Source of the DNA: Trebonia sp963737285
GTDB lineage: Bacteria > Actinomycetota > Actinomycetes > Streptosporangiales > Streptosporangiaceae
Reading direction: 5' to 3'
Assembly: GCA_963737285.1 (NCBI GenBank)
Contig: CAVTRT010000002.1
Coordinates: 992,001 to 1,056,000, forward strand
Length of the DNA: 64,000 nt
Below are positions 27,501 to 36,874 of the stretch, piece after piece; positions within the stretch are counted from its first letter, which is position 1; every line of letters starts with the position of its first letter. Both the position numbers and the translations under genes were made by a program. Below the pieces are notes generated by a model. It saw nothing but the letters and a program-made list of their open reading frames with translations, was not told the DNA's origin and made no database searches.

Positions 27501-27984
27501 CGAAGTCGCCCTTGACCGACAGGGCCCTGTCGGCCGTCACGTAGAACCGGTCCGGCTGGCCACCGATGTCGCCGTTCTTCATCCAGAAGACCTGGGCGAG
27601 CGTGATGGTCTCGCCGTAGCCCGCGTTAGTGAAGACGCCGAGGATGGCACTGAACTTGGTCGGGTCGCGCAGCGCGATCGGCCTGGTCCCCCCGGTGACC
27701 TCGTTGCGCTCGGACTTGTAGAAGCCGAGGACATAGGAGCGCAGTGACCGCTCGCGCGTCTCGGCGCCGGCCGCCTTGTTGTAGGAGATCCGGTTCGCGG
27801 GCAGTAGCAGCGTGGTGATGGCGTCAACGATCGTGGACTTACCGGAGCCGATGTCGCCGGTGACCAGGGCGTTGCGGGCGTCCGGGCGCAGCGTCCAGAC
27901 CCGCTGGTCGAAGGTGCCCCAGTTGTAGAGCTCCAGCCGGGCCAGTCGAAAACCGCTCAGGGTGTCGTGGGTCTCAGCGCTCAT
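24568..27984 (-). CDS. jetC: Wadjet JetC, MukB-like SMC ATPase (type I)
   Basis: The 1138-residue protein has a Walker A at about 43-52 (LVTGDIGSGKSTIVDAITTL), long coiled-coil arms with KxLxxLE-type heptads at about 250-850, the ABC signature region GKSGGQKEKLAYTILAASLA and the Walker B FTVIDEAFGRGSDESTRFAL. It is the motor of the anti-plasmid complex, extruding DNA loops with JetA and JetB. The ATG overlaps the TGA of jetB (ATGA). Length and motifs are those of a complete type I JetC. Confidence 0.95.
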   Translation of the reverse strand: MSAETHDTLSGFRLARLELYNWGTFDQRVWTLRPDARNALVTGDIGSGKSTIVDAITTLLLPANRISYNKAAGAETRERSLRSYVLGFYKSERNEVTGGTRPIALRDPTKFSAILGVFTNAGYGETITLAQVFWMKNGDIGGQPDRFYVTADRALSVKGDFDDFGADMTALRKRLRATAGVRLHDGFPEYGKDFRRRLGIESEQAMELFHQTVSMKSVGNLTDFVREHMLEPFNAGKAVADIIAHFEDLTKAHEAVQRAQAQLALLEPLLKELNAHDAVDAELRTLAARQGALRFYFADLKAGLLEEMLGNFATERASLSASLTKLSDGLRGLRERGTLLSVERAGHGGNRLAEIERQIAETEKSRASRAQRAENFGRLLNRAGLDPVSTPEDFAARRQEIAAAAEAARQALADSQNKLTEAAVDKRTLDAEAAEVSKELRSLQARKSNIPVRDLELRQRLCQELKIREDLLPFAGELIEVRPEEADWEGAAERLLRGFALSILVPDEHYTTVSDWIDGHHLNGKAVYYRVPLGAATGSPPGPDGGTLAAKLTIKDSPFAPWLDRELSRRADVACVETMAEFRRMPKAMTKAGQVKGGGGRHEKDDRRRIDDRGQYVLGWSNERKIDTLIRQATSLAKRLATIAGEMDRHAGARDAAIERGKDLAGLEQTTQFADLDYESAVKEIAGLHAEHARLTATSVKLAQLDADLTAVKKQIEEAETATSAANKELGRVEDGITVAEAARSQAGAILAEPSCAQAREHFAALGGVLTKAGVQRPATAQSCDKAEADAARALAEIADRRGKHRGQLASKVAGLMSNFRNSYPAETAELDASVEAAAGFRELHTRLTHDDLPRFQKQFKTYLNQNTIRDIATFQSQLIRESDKIKERIDTINKSLVDVDYNPGRYIRLEPEQTPNTDIRDFRADLRACTEGTVSPGGDADDQYSEQKFLQVKRIIERFRGRDGMTEADRRWTALVTDVRNWFLFSASERFRQDDIEYERYADSAGKSGGQKEKLAYTILAASLAYQFKLEWGATKSRTFRFTVIDEAFGRGSDESTRFALELFGKLGLQLLIVTPLQKIHVIEPYVAAVGFVDNPSSRYSRLQTLTIEEYRARRDEHALAALIAGATGPVVIAAGA

Positions 27985-28625
27985 TCCCCCGCCTCCTCGG
28001 CTGCGTCGCCGGCTAGCAGCCCTGCGTACTGCGATAGCTTCTCGCTGAAGTCCGCGAGCCACTGGCCGTCGATGAACGCCTTCAGGATGCGCCGGACCTC
28101 GAAGGCCTGATCGGCACTTTTCGCCGCGGTCGCGGTCCTGGTCCTGGCGGTGCTGTTGGCAGGACGCAGGAAGCCGAGCTCAACCGCCTTGTTGATGTGC
28201 TCGTCGATCTTGTCGATGAGCCGGGCCTCGTTGCTCGTCGCGGGAAGGAAGACGCGGATCATCTCAGCGATCTGGGCGCGGGTGAGCATCAGCTTGGTGT
28301 CGCCGCCCTGGGCGTCAAACTCGGCAAGCTTCTTGCGCAGCAGCGCGAGCAGCAGGCTGACATGGAAGGACAGCGATCGGCGGGGGATGAGCCGCGGCAG
28401 CTGGTCGGCTTCCTCGTCATCGGCCGGGCGCTGGCGCAGGTACGCGTATCCCTCGGCCTCATCGATGACGACCTGCAGGCCGAGAACCTCCACGTAGTCC
28501 CGGACCTGCGGCTGGAGCTGGGTGACCTGCTGCCAGGCCCGCTCGTGGGTGTCGCGGTAGACGACGCCCTTCATCAGCGGGATGACGGCGAGCGAGAGGT
28601 CTGCTTCTGTCGCGGTCGTGGCCAT
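27981..28625 (-). CDS. jetB: Wadjet JetB, DUF4194 (type I)
   Basis: The 214-residue protein matches DUF4194, the MukE-like kite subunit of type I Wadjet. Typical features are the N-terminal MKGVVYRDTHERAWQQ, DYVEVLGLQVVIDEAEGYAYL, the paired winged-helix stretches SFHVSLLLALLRKKLAEF and FEVRRILKAFIDGQWL, and an acidic C-terminus. It starts six bases after the jetA stop and its own stop overlaps the jetC start. Confidence 0.92.
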   Translation of the reverse strand: MATTATEADLSLAVIPLMKGVVYRDTHERAWQQVTQLQPQVRDYVEVLGLQVVIDEAEGYAYLRQRPADDEEADQLPRLIPRRSLSFHVSLLLALLRKKLAEFDAQGGDTKLMLTRAQIAEMIRVFLPATSNEARLIDKIDEHINKAVELGFLRPANSTARTRTATAAKSADQAFEVRRILKAFIDGQWLADFSEKLSQYAGLLAGDAAEEAGE

Positions 28626-28631
28626 CGGTTC

Positions 28632-30110
28632 CTATCTCCGGGTGAAGGTGACGCGGGGCATGGTAGCGGTCCTCGCCCTGCCGTCCGGCTCGGTCCAGGT
28701 CACCTGCACCGCGTGTGCATCATCGAAGACCGCCGCGAAGCTCTCGTCGCGCAGCGACAGGTAGGTGACAAGCTCGGCCAGGCCGTGGGTGAGCGGGGCG
28801 CCGGCGACAAGCTCGGCGAGGCTGACCTGGGCGGAGCGGCGCAGCGCGGCCCGCACCGCGTCGCGCAGTGGTCCGGGGTCGACGTAGACCTGCTCGAACA
28901 AGGCCGCCGGGTCGGTCTCCTCGTCCGCCCCGGCCGGACGGATGTCGCCAGAGTCGATCCGCGGCTTGCGCACCGGGGCGTACAGCGGGCGCTCGAACGG
29001 CAGCGTGACCGCCGGGGTGGCGGTATCGATCTGCATGGACAAGCCTGCCGTGGGTGCCTCGCGCAGCTTCAGCGCGCTGGCCTCGATCTCCCGCAGGATG
29101 TCGATCACCCGCCGGTTCTCGAACCAGGCCTGGTCATCGAGGAAGCGCCGCAGTTGCTCTGACAGCTGCCGGACGGTCGCCTGGGTGCGCTCGGCGGCGT
29201 CCAGCCAGTCATAGTGCACGCGCCGCAGCCGGGGGTCCCGCTCGGCCACGTCGGCCAGCTCATCGACCCTGGCCAGCAGCTCGGCCAGTTCCTCCTGCCG
29301 GGCCTGGCTGAGCAGGAAGTCATGGAACGCCTGGAACGACCTGCCCTGGTCGGATCCGGCGATCGACTCGCGGCTGCCGAGTACGTCATCGAGCAGCTCG
29401 CCCTTGCCGCCCTGCCAGCCGGCGATCTTCTCGCGCAACTGCCGGTCTAGCCGACGGAAGTTCTCCTCCACCTGGCGGAAGTCCGATAGCAGCCCCCACG
29501 CGGTCGTCGCGAGCTGCTGGTAGCGGTCACGGACGCCAGCGGAGTTAAGGACGGTCACGTCACCAGCCGCGACGCGCTCGATCTCCTGGTCGATCTCCCG
29601 CTTGCGCCGGGTCAGCTCCTCGATCCGCGCCGCCGGGTCAGTCTCAGTGCCGTGCACGATCTGCCGAAGGAGCTCGAAGACGGTGTTCAGCCGGGACTCA
29701 GTGCCGACGAACTCGCGCTCGCCGAGCGCCCGCACCCATGCCAGCGCCTTCTCGACTGCGGGCGTGGCGTCGAAGTGCGGCTCGTCGGTGCCGTCGGGAT
29801 AGTACTTGCGCAGCCAGCCCGCGTCCGGATGCGCCCAGTCGTCCAGGTAGGCCTTCGGCTTCTTCGGGAAGCTTCCCGGCTGGCGCTCGTTCAGCGCGTA
29901 CAACTCGTCGTCGAGCAGGCTCTCCAGCTCGCTAGCGGAAATCGCCCGGACATTGCCCTCGACGAACACCCGCTGCAGGAAGCTCAGGACCAGCGGCGAG
30001 TTGTCGGCGCGCAGTAGTCGCCAGGCTGGGCTATTGACTCGCAGCCAGGCGATCTCGTCGAAGCTGTCTCCCCCGGGCATAACGAACATGGTAGAGCGGC
30101 CCACCGACAT
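28632..30110 (-). CDS. jetA: Wadjet JetA, DUF3375 (type I)
   Basis: The protein has about 492 residues and matches DUF3375, the MukF-like kleisin of type I Wadjet. The N-terminus has WLRVNSPAWRLLRADNSPLV and SFLQRVFVEGNVRAISASEL. A helical middle follows (SDQGRSFQAFHDFLLSQARQ), and a C-terminal winged-helix region has LAELVTYLSLRDESFAAVF. The ATG at 30110 is chosen because homology starts shortly after; 30089 and 30080 are also possible. It is the first gene of the jetABCD operon; upstream lies a short gap and then a broken acyl-CoA synthetase gene on the same strand. Confidence 0.93.
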   Translation of the reverse strand: MSVGRSTMFVMPGGDSFDEIAWLRVNSPAWRLLRADNSPLVLSFLQRVFVEGNVRAISASELESLLDDELYALNERQPGSFPKKPKAYLDDWAHPDAGWLRKYYPDGTDEPHFDATPAVEKALAWVRALGEREFVGTESRLNTVFELLRQIVHGTETDPAARIEELTRRKREIDQEIERVAAGDVTVLNSAGVRDRYQQLATTAWGLLSDFRQVEENFRRLDRQLREKIAGWQGGKGELLDDVLGSRESIAGSDQGRSFQAFHDFLLSQARQEELAELLARVDELADVAERDPRLRRVHYDWLDAAERTQATVRQLSEQLRRFLDDQAWFENRRVIDILREIEASALKLREAPTAGLSMQIDTATPAVTLPFERPLYAPVRKPRIDSGDIRPAGADEETDPAALFEQVYVDPGPLRDAVRAALRRSAQVSLAELVAGAPLTHGLAELVTYLSLRDESFAAVFDDAHAVQVTWTEPDGRARTATMPRVTFTRR

Positions 30111-30187
30111 TCGAGGCTCATCCGTACGGGCTTGTGGGCCCCGGGTGGCTCCGGCGACCAGTCGGCGGTCGCACCAACCGCGGGACG

Positions 30188-31806
30188 CTAGCCGTTCAGG
30201 CCCAGGATCTCGAGGGACTTTTCGCGCATCTGTACCTTGCGGACCTTGCCGGTGACGGTCATCGGGAAGTCGTCGACGATGTGCACGTAGCGCGGGATCT
30301 TGTAGTGGGCGAGCTTTCCCGTCGCGAACTCGCGGACCGCTGGTGCGGTCAGCGGCTCGGCGCCGGGGCGCATCCGGACCCAGGCCATGAGCCCTCCCCG
30401 TAGGTGGCGTCCGGGACGCCGATGACCTGGGCGTCGAGGATGTCCGGGTGGGTGTAGAGGAACTCCTCGACCTCACGCGGGTAGATGTTCTCCCCACCGC
30501 GGATGACCATGTCCTTGATCCGGCCGGTGATCGACAGGTATCCGTCGTCGTCCATCACCGCGATGTCGCCGGTGTGCATCCACCGGGCGGCGTCCAGCAC
30601 CTCGGCGGTCTTGCCCGGCTCGTTCCAGTAGCCGAGCATCACCGAGTAGCCGCGAGTGCACAGCTCGCCGGGGACCCCGCGCGGGACGGTCTTGCCGGAC
30701 ACCGCGTCGATCACCTTGACCTCCAGGTGCGGCCCGACCCGGCCCACGGTCTCGACCCGCCGCTGCAGGCAGTCATCCGAGCGGGTCTGAGCGGACACCG
30801 GGGATGTTTCGGTCATGCCGTAGCAGATGGACACCTCGGTCATCCCCATCCGGTCGATGACCTGCTTCATCACCTCGACCGGGCACGGCGACCCAGCCAT
30901 GATGCCAGTGCGCAGCGACGACAGGTTGAAGTCGGCGAATTCCGCCGCGGCCAGCACGGCGATGAACATCGTCGGCACCCCGTACAGCGACGTGCATCTC
31001 TCGGCTTCGACGGCGCGCAACGCGGCAACCGGGTCGAAGGACGGCGACGGGATCACCATGGCCGCGCCGTGGCTGGTGGCCGCTAGGTTCCCCATCACCA
31101 TGCCGAAGCAGTGGTAGAAGGGGACGGGGATGCAGATCTTGTCAGCCTCGGTGTAGTGACACAACTCGCCGACAAAAAAGCCGTTGTTCAGGATGTTGTG
31201 ATGGGAGAGGGTCGCGCCCTTCGGGAACCCGGTCGTCCCGGATGTGTACTGGATGTTGATCGGGTCGTCGGCGCCGAGCTCGATGGCGTCCAGCACCGCC
31301 AGATCGCCGGCCCGGCCGGTCGCCAGCAGCGCGTCCCACTCGCGTGTCCCGAGCAGCACGACCTGCTCAAGTCCGTCGACACGCGGCGCGACCTGCTCGA
31401 TCATGGCCGCGTAGTCGGAGGTCTTCAGCCTCTGCGCGGCGATCAGCAGCCGCGCGCCGGACTGCTGGAGCACGAACTCAAGCTCGCTGGTCCGGTAAGC
31501 CGGGTTGATGTTGACCAGGATCGCGCCGATCTTGGCGGTCGCGTACTGGGTGACAGTCCACTCACCGCAGTTCGGCGCCCAGATCGCGACCCGGTCGCCT
31601 TGGCCGATGCCCGCGGCAAGCAGGCCCAGCGCGAGCGCGTCCACGTCGGCCTTCAGCTCCGCGTAGGTCCAGCGCTTCCCGGCGGGAATGTCTACGAGCG
31701 CGTCCCGGTCAGGGAAGCGGGCGACCGTCTTGTCGAAATTCTCCCCGATCGTGTCCCCGAGCAACGGGGTGTCCGTCACCGTCGACGTGTAGCTCTTCTC
31801 CGGCAT
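30188..31806 (-). pseudogene. acyl-CoA synthetase (FadD-like), frameshifted near the C-terminus
   Basis: An ANL-superfamily fatty acyl-CoA ligase (acid, ATP and CoA to acyl-CoA and AMP). The N-domain has the P-loop INIQYTSGTTGFPKGATLSH, the A5 region YGMTETSPVSAQT, A7 WMHTGDIAVMDDDGYLSITG and A8 KDMVIRGGENIYPREVEEFL. The frame then breaks at about 30400. The last 66 residues, including the catalytic-Lys motif FPMTVTGKVRKVQMRE, lie in another frame ending at 30188. Restoring one base in GGGGAGGGC gives the usual GEELMAWVR junction and a protein of about 539 residues. The start is ATG 31806. Either recent inactivation or a sequencing error. Confidence 0.85.
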
Positions 31807-31926
31807 CGCCCGGTCCCCTCGTCGCTGAGTTGCGGCCTGACCGTTGTAGTTTGCTACGTGTGAGTTTGCGGTGTCTACCACCCGTCGCAGGGTAGGGACG
31901 AGGCATCGGGGCAAGAGAGGATCATC

Positions 31927-32058
31927 ATGGAGTTTGGTGTCGCTATCTTTCCGACCCGCCGGTCCTCGTCGGCGGGCCTCGGCCCGGTGGATCGCGACCT
32001 GGACGCTTGGGAGTCCGCGATCGCCGAGTTCACCGGCGCCTCGCCCACCGGCGCCTAG
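31927..32058 (+). pseudogene. remnant of an F420-dependent LLM-class oxidoreductase
   Basis: A good ribosome site (GAGAGG) precedes MEFGVAIFPT, the standard opening of LLM-class F420-dependent oxidoreductases. After ten residues the homology ends and the frame continues with a short Asp/Ala-rich tail (GLGPVDRDLDAWESAIAEF), stopping after 43 codons inside a tandem repeat. The gene appears to have lost its core by deletion while keeping its start and perhaps its last helix. Confidence 0.55.
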
Positions 32059-32099
32059 CCCACCGGCGCCTGAGCTCACCGGCGCCTGAGCTCACCGGC
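32031..32099. repeat. 15/16-bp tandem repeat
   Basis: Four and a half units begin with CACCGGCGCCT. The array covers the stop of the LLM remnant and reaches the 3' end of the kinase gene. Confidence 0.8.
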
Positions 32100-32107
32100 A
32101 GCGGGGC

Positions 32108-33256
32108 TCACTGGCTGCAGAGCACCATCGTGAGTCGCTCCGTCGCGCGGGCGGCGTAGCGCTCGGGGTACAGCCGCGCCATGCACACCAGCCACACGGC
32201 CCCCTCCAGGTCGCGGGCACGGCGGAACGGGGCGAGGGACTCCGGCGCGGGAACAGGGATCGCGGCCTGCGCCGCGTAGGCCACCAGCGCCTCCCGCGTG
32301 TCGCCCTCGTCGTAGCCGCTGGTCAGGGTCGCCAGGTCCCAGGCCGCGGGGCCGCGCGAGGTCTCCTCCAGGTCGGCCCACACCCAGCCGCCCCCGGCCG
32401 GGTCTGTCCGCAGCAGGTTCCCGGCATGCGCGTCGCCGTGCAGCACGACGGTTGCCACCCCCGCGGCCGGCTCAGGGCGTCCGGACGTGCCCGGCCCGCC
32501 GGCTGCCTGTTGCCCGGGCACTGATTTCCCGGGCACCGATTCCCAGGGCACCGATTCCCAGGGCACCGATTTCCCGGGCACCGATTTCCCGGGCAATGCC
32601 GCCGTTCCCTCCGACACCCAGGTGATGTCAGCTAGCACCTGCGAGTGGGCCGCCCGCAAGGCAGCGACCGTCGCGGCATCCGTGAGAGACTCACGCTCGA
32701 TTACCGCGAGGGCATCGGTCACCTGGTCGGTCGCCGGAGCAAGGTACCCAAGGTCGGCTGGGCAGTCGGCCGCTGCCTCATGGAATCTGGCGAGGGCGGT
32801 GCCACAGGCGGCTGGGGTGGGGACAGGGGCCGGGAACGTTCGGGCTAGGAAATCGGACAGGCTTATCGCGAAGCCATCCTGCCAGTGCGGGCCCGGGTCC
32901 GTGCCGTGCGCGGGCGGCACCACCGGGCCACCCTTGCCGGCTACGTGCCGGGCGACCGCCACCTCGCGGGCGAGCCAGCGGAGCGGATCGCGGCGCGTCC
33001 ACGCGGTGAGCGTCGCAACCCGGGCGACGACACCGGCGGCCGGAAAGTGGACGAGCAGGTTGCCACGGTTGGACAGCACGACGGGGTTGTCGCCCGGCAG
33101 CCCGAGCCGGTCGGCCAGCGCTACGGCCGCGGCCAGCCCGTGCCGCACCAGCCGCTGCCGCGTCAGGTCGCCGTCGTGCCGCGACGGCGAGCCGGGCGAC
33201 GGCATCCGCTGCCCGGCCGGGCCACCGACCCGCCAGCCCTGGTTCACTGGCCCCAC
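32108..33256 (-). CDS. APH-family phosphotransferase
   Basis: The 382-residue protein has the aminoglycoside/choline-kinase fold. The Brenner motif VVLHGDAHAGNLL carries the catalytic Asp, and WVWADLEETSRGPAAWDLA supplies the metal-binding Asp. The N-lobe has VVLSNRGNLLVHFPAAGVVARV. An internal loop at about residues 215-245 is a six-fold pentapeptide repeat (PGKSV, PWESV) from a 15-bp array at about 32515-32599, in frame. The substrate is unknown. The start is GTG 33256; ATG 33205 is an alternative. Confidence 0.82.
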   Translation of the reverse strand: MGPVNQGWRVGGPAGQRMPSPGSPSRHDGDLTRQRLVRHGLAAAVALADRLGLPGDNPVVLSNRGNLLVHFPAAGVVARVATLTAWTRRDPLRWLAREVAVARHVAGKGGPVVPPAHGTDPGPHWQDGFAISLSDFLARTFPAPVPTPAACGTALARFHEAAADCPADLGYLAPATDQVTDALAVIERESLTDAATVAALRAAHSQVLADITWVSEGTAALPGKSVPGKSVPWESVPWESVPGKSVPGQQAAGGPGTSGRPEPAAGVATVVLHGDAHAGNLLRTDPAGGGWVWADLEETSRGPAAWDLATLTSGYDEGDTREALVAYAAQAAIPVPAPESLAPFRRARDLEGAVWLVCMARLYPERYAARATERLTMVLCSQ

Positions 33257-33445
33257 ATGATCCCTGCGATCTCGCCCATGCCTCCATGATCCGGTTTGTC
33301 CTGGTCACGCCGCCACTGAATTTCCCGGCAGCTACCGCGACCAGGCCGCTACCGCGACCAGGCGGTAACCCGGTAGCCGACCCCACGTGGACCCCACCGC
33401 GTCAAGCGGCACCCATGGTGACATCGCCGTCACGGGGTTTTGCGG

Positions 33446-33564
33446 GCAGTGTGCCATCGCTGCCGCCCCTGCGACAGCGGAGCCCCATTGCGTACATTCC
33501 CCGGTCGCAGCGTTGGCGGCGGAGCCCCATTGCGTACATTCCCCGGTCGCAGCGTTGGCGGCGG
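33446..33564. repeat. palindromic dispersed repeat, copy B, with 42-bp tandem duplication
   Basis: The left arm (GCCATCGCTGC) and the core CATTGCGTACATT match the copy at 5698-5769. Here the core plus right arm is duplicated in tandem with a 42-bp period (33481 and 33523). It sits between the kinase gene and the type III jetD stop. Confidence 0.75.
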
Positions 33565-33565
33565 T

Positions 33566-34792
33566 CTAGCCCTGGAGGTCGGCTAGCAGGGCCTCGGTGA
33601 CTGACTCCTCATAGACGGCCTGCCTGGCTGAGGTCATCGCGTCTGCCAGTGCGGGGTCCCAGGGCGTCGCGAGCGGGGACCCCGACAACGCCACGTGCTC
33701 CGAGCCGGACGCCCGCACGCCGGCCAGGTAGTCCGCTGCGCCCAGGCGCCACGGCACCGCGCTGTGGCGGGCCATCACGGAGGCGGCGATGGAGATGCCG
33801 GGCCAGTCGAAGTCTCCGTGGTAGCGCAGCTCGCCGCCCCCGGCGACCACGGCAGAGGCCAGCCGGTGAAATGCCGTGGACGGGCGGCCCTCGGTGCAGA
33901 TCAGCGGCATCGACAGCGACCCCAGCGAGCCGGAAGCCGCCCGCAGCACGGCCGGGTTCTCGCAGACGTACACCGCTGCCTCGCCGATGGATACCGGCAT
34001 CGAGACGAGCTGCTGCAAGGTCGCGTAGAACGGAATGCCCCGGCGGGCCGCCGACGTGAGCCAGTCCCCCAGCCCCTCGCCGACGGCCGGCAGCCTGAGC
34101 ACGAGCACCCGGCTGGCCAGGTCATCGACGACCACGTCGAACTCGTCCCACAGGTCACGCCTGTCTTCCGCGGACAGCGGCCGGGGCACACCCAGCCGCA
34201 TCGCCAGCGCCCGCAGCACCAGGGATGACGCCGCGGTCGGGTGGCTCAGCGCCTTGGTGTCACCGGTCACCTCGGCGGCCAGGGCCTGCAGCAGCACCGG
34301 AGCGTCCCGCCCGTCCATGGCCTCAAGCACGCTGATCGCGTGCAGCACCGGCCCGATGTCGGCGGCGTTGACCAGGCGGGTCAGCGTCCCGTCCGCGCGC
34401 AGCTCGGCCACCCACGACGTGAACCACTCGAAGGAGGACAGGTAGCTGTCGTTCAGCAGCCGAACGCACTCGTCCACCCCGGCCGCCAGCCGCTCCCGCT
34501 CGGCGGGCCGGTCCCGAAGGGGTACCCCACTGGCAGCCGCAAGCAACTGCGCCAGGCCGCCGCCGGTCGCCTCGGCAACAGCGGCGTTCAGGTCCGACAG
34601 CCGCACCGTCAGCCGGCCGACACTGGCGTCACGGTACTGGCCGGTGACGCCGATGATGGCCTTTCGTTCGGTATCGGTGGGAGAGGTAATGCTGATCGAG
34701 CCATCCAGCGAGCCACCGGTCCGTTCCAGGGACCGGCGTGCGGCGTCCAGCAGGCGGCGGTATTCGGGACCGTCAAACGGCCTCGTCGTCAT
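33566..34792 (-). CDS. type III Wadjet JetD (TIGR02679 family)
   Basis: About 408 residues. The N-terminus has the family pattern RLLDAARRSLERTGGSL with AIIGVTGQYRDASVGRLTVRL and SGVPLRDRPAERERLAAG. The C-terminal Toprim-like DUF2399 part has VYVCENPAVLRAA (conserved Glu), MPLICTEGRPSTAFHRL and LRYHGDFDWPGISIAASVMA (Asp-x-Asp). In type III Wadjet this is the nuclease subunit. It appears full length, but the upstream subunits are damaged, so it is probably an orphan. Its start overlaps the end of the TIGR02680 remnant. Confidence 0.85.
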   Translation of the reverse strand: MTTRPFDGPEYRRLLDAARRSLERTGGSLDGSISITSPTDTERKAIIGVTGQYRDASVGRLTVRLSDLNAAVAEATGGGLAQLLAAASGVPLRDRPAERERLAAGVDECVRLLNDSYLSSFEWFTSWVAELRADGTLTRLVNAADIGPVLHAISVLEAMDGRDAPVLLQALAAEVTGDTKALSHPTAASSLVLRALAMRLGVPRPLSAEDRRDLWDEFDVVVDDLASRVLVLRLPAVGEGLGDWLTSAARRGIPFYATLQQLVSMPVSIGEAAVYVCENPAVLRAASGSLGSLSMPLICTEGRPSTAFHRLASAVVAGGGELRYHGDFDWPGISIAASVMARHSAVPWRLGAADYLAGVRASGSEHVALSGSPLATPWDPALADAMTSARQAVYEESVTEALLADLQG

Positions 34793-36874
34793 CGGAGTCC
34801 TCCCCGTCATCGTGCATGCCAGCAGCGAACCCCAGCGTCGAGCCGCTCCCCAGCGGCGCGTGCCGCGTCGGCCGGAAGCCGAGCAGTTCCGTGGCCAGCG
34901 CCTCATTGTCTCGATACCCTCCAGGCTGGCGGTCGTCCCCTAGGCGGGCGGAGTCTGCCGAGGCATCGATGAGCTGGGCGCCGTCCCATAGCACGAGCAG
35001 CGACGACACTGTACGTGTGCTCTTGTCGTGGTACATGTCGTAGTGCGCGATCATCGGGACGGTGTCGCCCTCGCATCCCTCCAGGGCCTGCTCGAAGTCC
35101 TTCAGCCCGGTCGACATCCGGTCGGAGGCATTCTTGAGCATGCCCTCGGTGACCTGCCGCCCGCCCTTGGTGGCGGCGGCGTAGGCGTCCAGGATCTGCG
35201 GCACGCCGGGTGGCAAGACGGCGGAAACGCCGGCGCCGCCATCGTCTGCCTCGAGCCTGGCCGCCAGTTCCTCGCTGGCTCGCTCCGGGTCGGGCCACTG
35301 CGCGGCGTCCGGCCAGTGCGGGAAGGCGCCCCCAGGCAGGCCGATGATCGACCGCAGGTCTGGTCGCGCGAACTCCCCGAAGCCCGCCGCCTGCTCATGC
35401 ACCGCCGCCACCGCGCCCGCGAGCGACAGCCGCGCGTTGCGCAGCAACTCTTGCGCCCGCACCGCCTTGTCGTGCTCGTCTCGCGTTACCCGGTCCAGGT
35501 CGCTGCTGGCCCGCTGCGCCGCGGTGATCCCCCGCTCGGCGGCCCTGATCTCCTCAAGCACCCGCTGCACGTCCGACGCCAGGGCCTCTTCCAGCGCCCG
35601 GAACTCCTCTTCCAGCGCCTCCTGCAGTCGCTCCGCCTCTTCAAACGCCGCTTCCGCCTCGGCGTACTCGGACTGCTGCCGCTCGATGGCTTCCCTCTGG
35701 TCGGCCAGGTCGTCGCGCGCCCGGCGCAGGTTGCCCCGCTCGTTGTGCAGGGCGACGGCAGCGTTCTCGAACTCGGCGGCGGCCCGCGCGACGGCGTCCA
35801 CCTGCTCGTGCGCGGTGGGCAGTACCTGCCCGAGCAGTGACGCCGCTGCGCCTGCCCCGCGGGAAAAGACGGGTATCCGCCGCTCGGCGGCGGCCTGCCG
35901 GAGCTGGCGTGTCCTGGCGTCCAGTTCGGCGATGGCCCCGTCGAGGGCCTTGCGGGCGGCGGCCACGTCGGCGGCGGCCCGCGCGAGCAGCGCCGCGTGC
36001 CTGCCCGCCGCCTGCGCGGCCCTCGCGATCGGCCGCGTGTCGGGCAGTTCCCCGCGGGCTTTCGCGAAGTCGTCGAGCAGGCTGGTCGTCCCCGCCAGCC
36101 GTGCCGCTAGGCCGCGCTCGCGCTCGCGCGCCGCCTCGATCAGCTCGTCCTGCGCCGCCAGCCGGGCCCGCCGCCGGCTGGCCCGGTTCGTCGCCCCGAT
36201 GAACTCAGGCGCCGCCTTGGGCCGCGCACCGACCTGCGGTCCAGCCGCGAATTGCCCCTTTTCACTAACCAGAACGGGCCCGCTCCCGGCGTCGGCCACA
36301 TCCTCGGTGAGCGCGACCGACTGCAGCACCGCTTCGATCACGCCGGCCGGAACCCGGTCTTGCTCTTCGGCAATGAGGGCCTGCGCGAGGCTGCGGCCAG
36401 CCACCGGCTCGGTCGCGACGAGGTAGCCGTCAGCCTCGGCGGCGTGCAGCGCCTGCTTCGTGAGCGCCGGATCGGGATGCACCCAGGCCGTGAGCAGCCC
36501 GGCACCGTACAGCGCGCCCTCGATCGCGGCGGCCCGCGCGGCTTGCAGGCCGTCAGCGAACCGGACCAGTTGCCACAGCGGCGCGCCCGGACGGCCATCT
36601 CGGCTGGCGGGGCGAAGGTCGCTGGCAGGCGGCGCGAGTCCTGGCCCCGGAACAGCAGGTTGGACTTCATGGTCCGGTTCTCGCCGCTGAACGGGTCGAG
36701 GCGCCGGGAGTCCGCGACCCCGTCAAGCACGAAGGGGAACAGCACCTCCAGGGCCTTGGTCTTGCCTGACCCGTTGTGCCCGCGCAGCGCCAGCCGCCCG
36801 TCGGCGAACGCGAACTCCTCGTCAACGTAGTCCCAGACGTTGATAACCCCAGCCCGCGTAGGCAGGAACCGCAT
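34773..36874 (-). pseudogene. type III Wadjet JetC (TIGR02680), internally deleted and truncated
   Basis: From ATG 36874 the N-terminus is intact (MRFLPTRAGVINVWDYVDEE) with Walker A LRGHNGSGKTKALEVLFPFV and MKSNLLFRGQDS. At about 36600 it jumps, with a frame change, to a much later segment (LWQLVRFADGLQAARAAAIE, then FIGATNRASRRRARLAAQDE). Several hundred residues of arm are missing. Coiled coil continues to about 35100, but the ABC signature and Walker B expected at the C-terminus are absent and the frame stops at 34773. It could not work as an ATPase. TIGR02680 proteins are usually well over 1300 residues. Confidence 0.8.
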
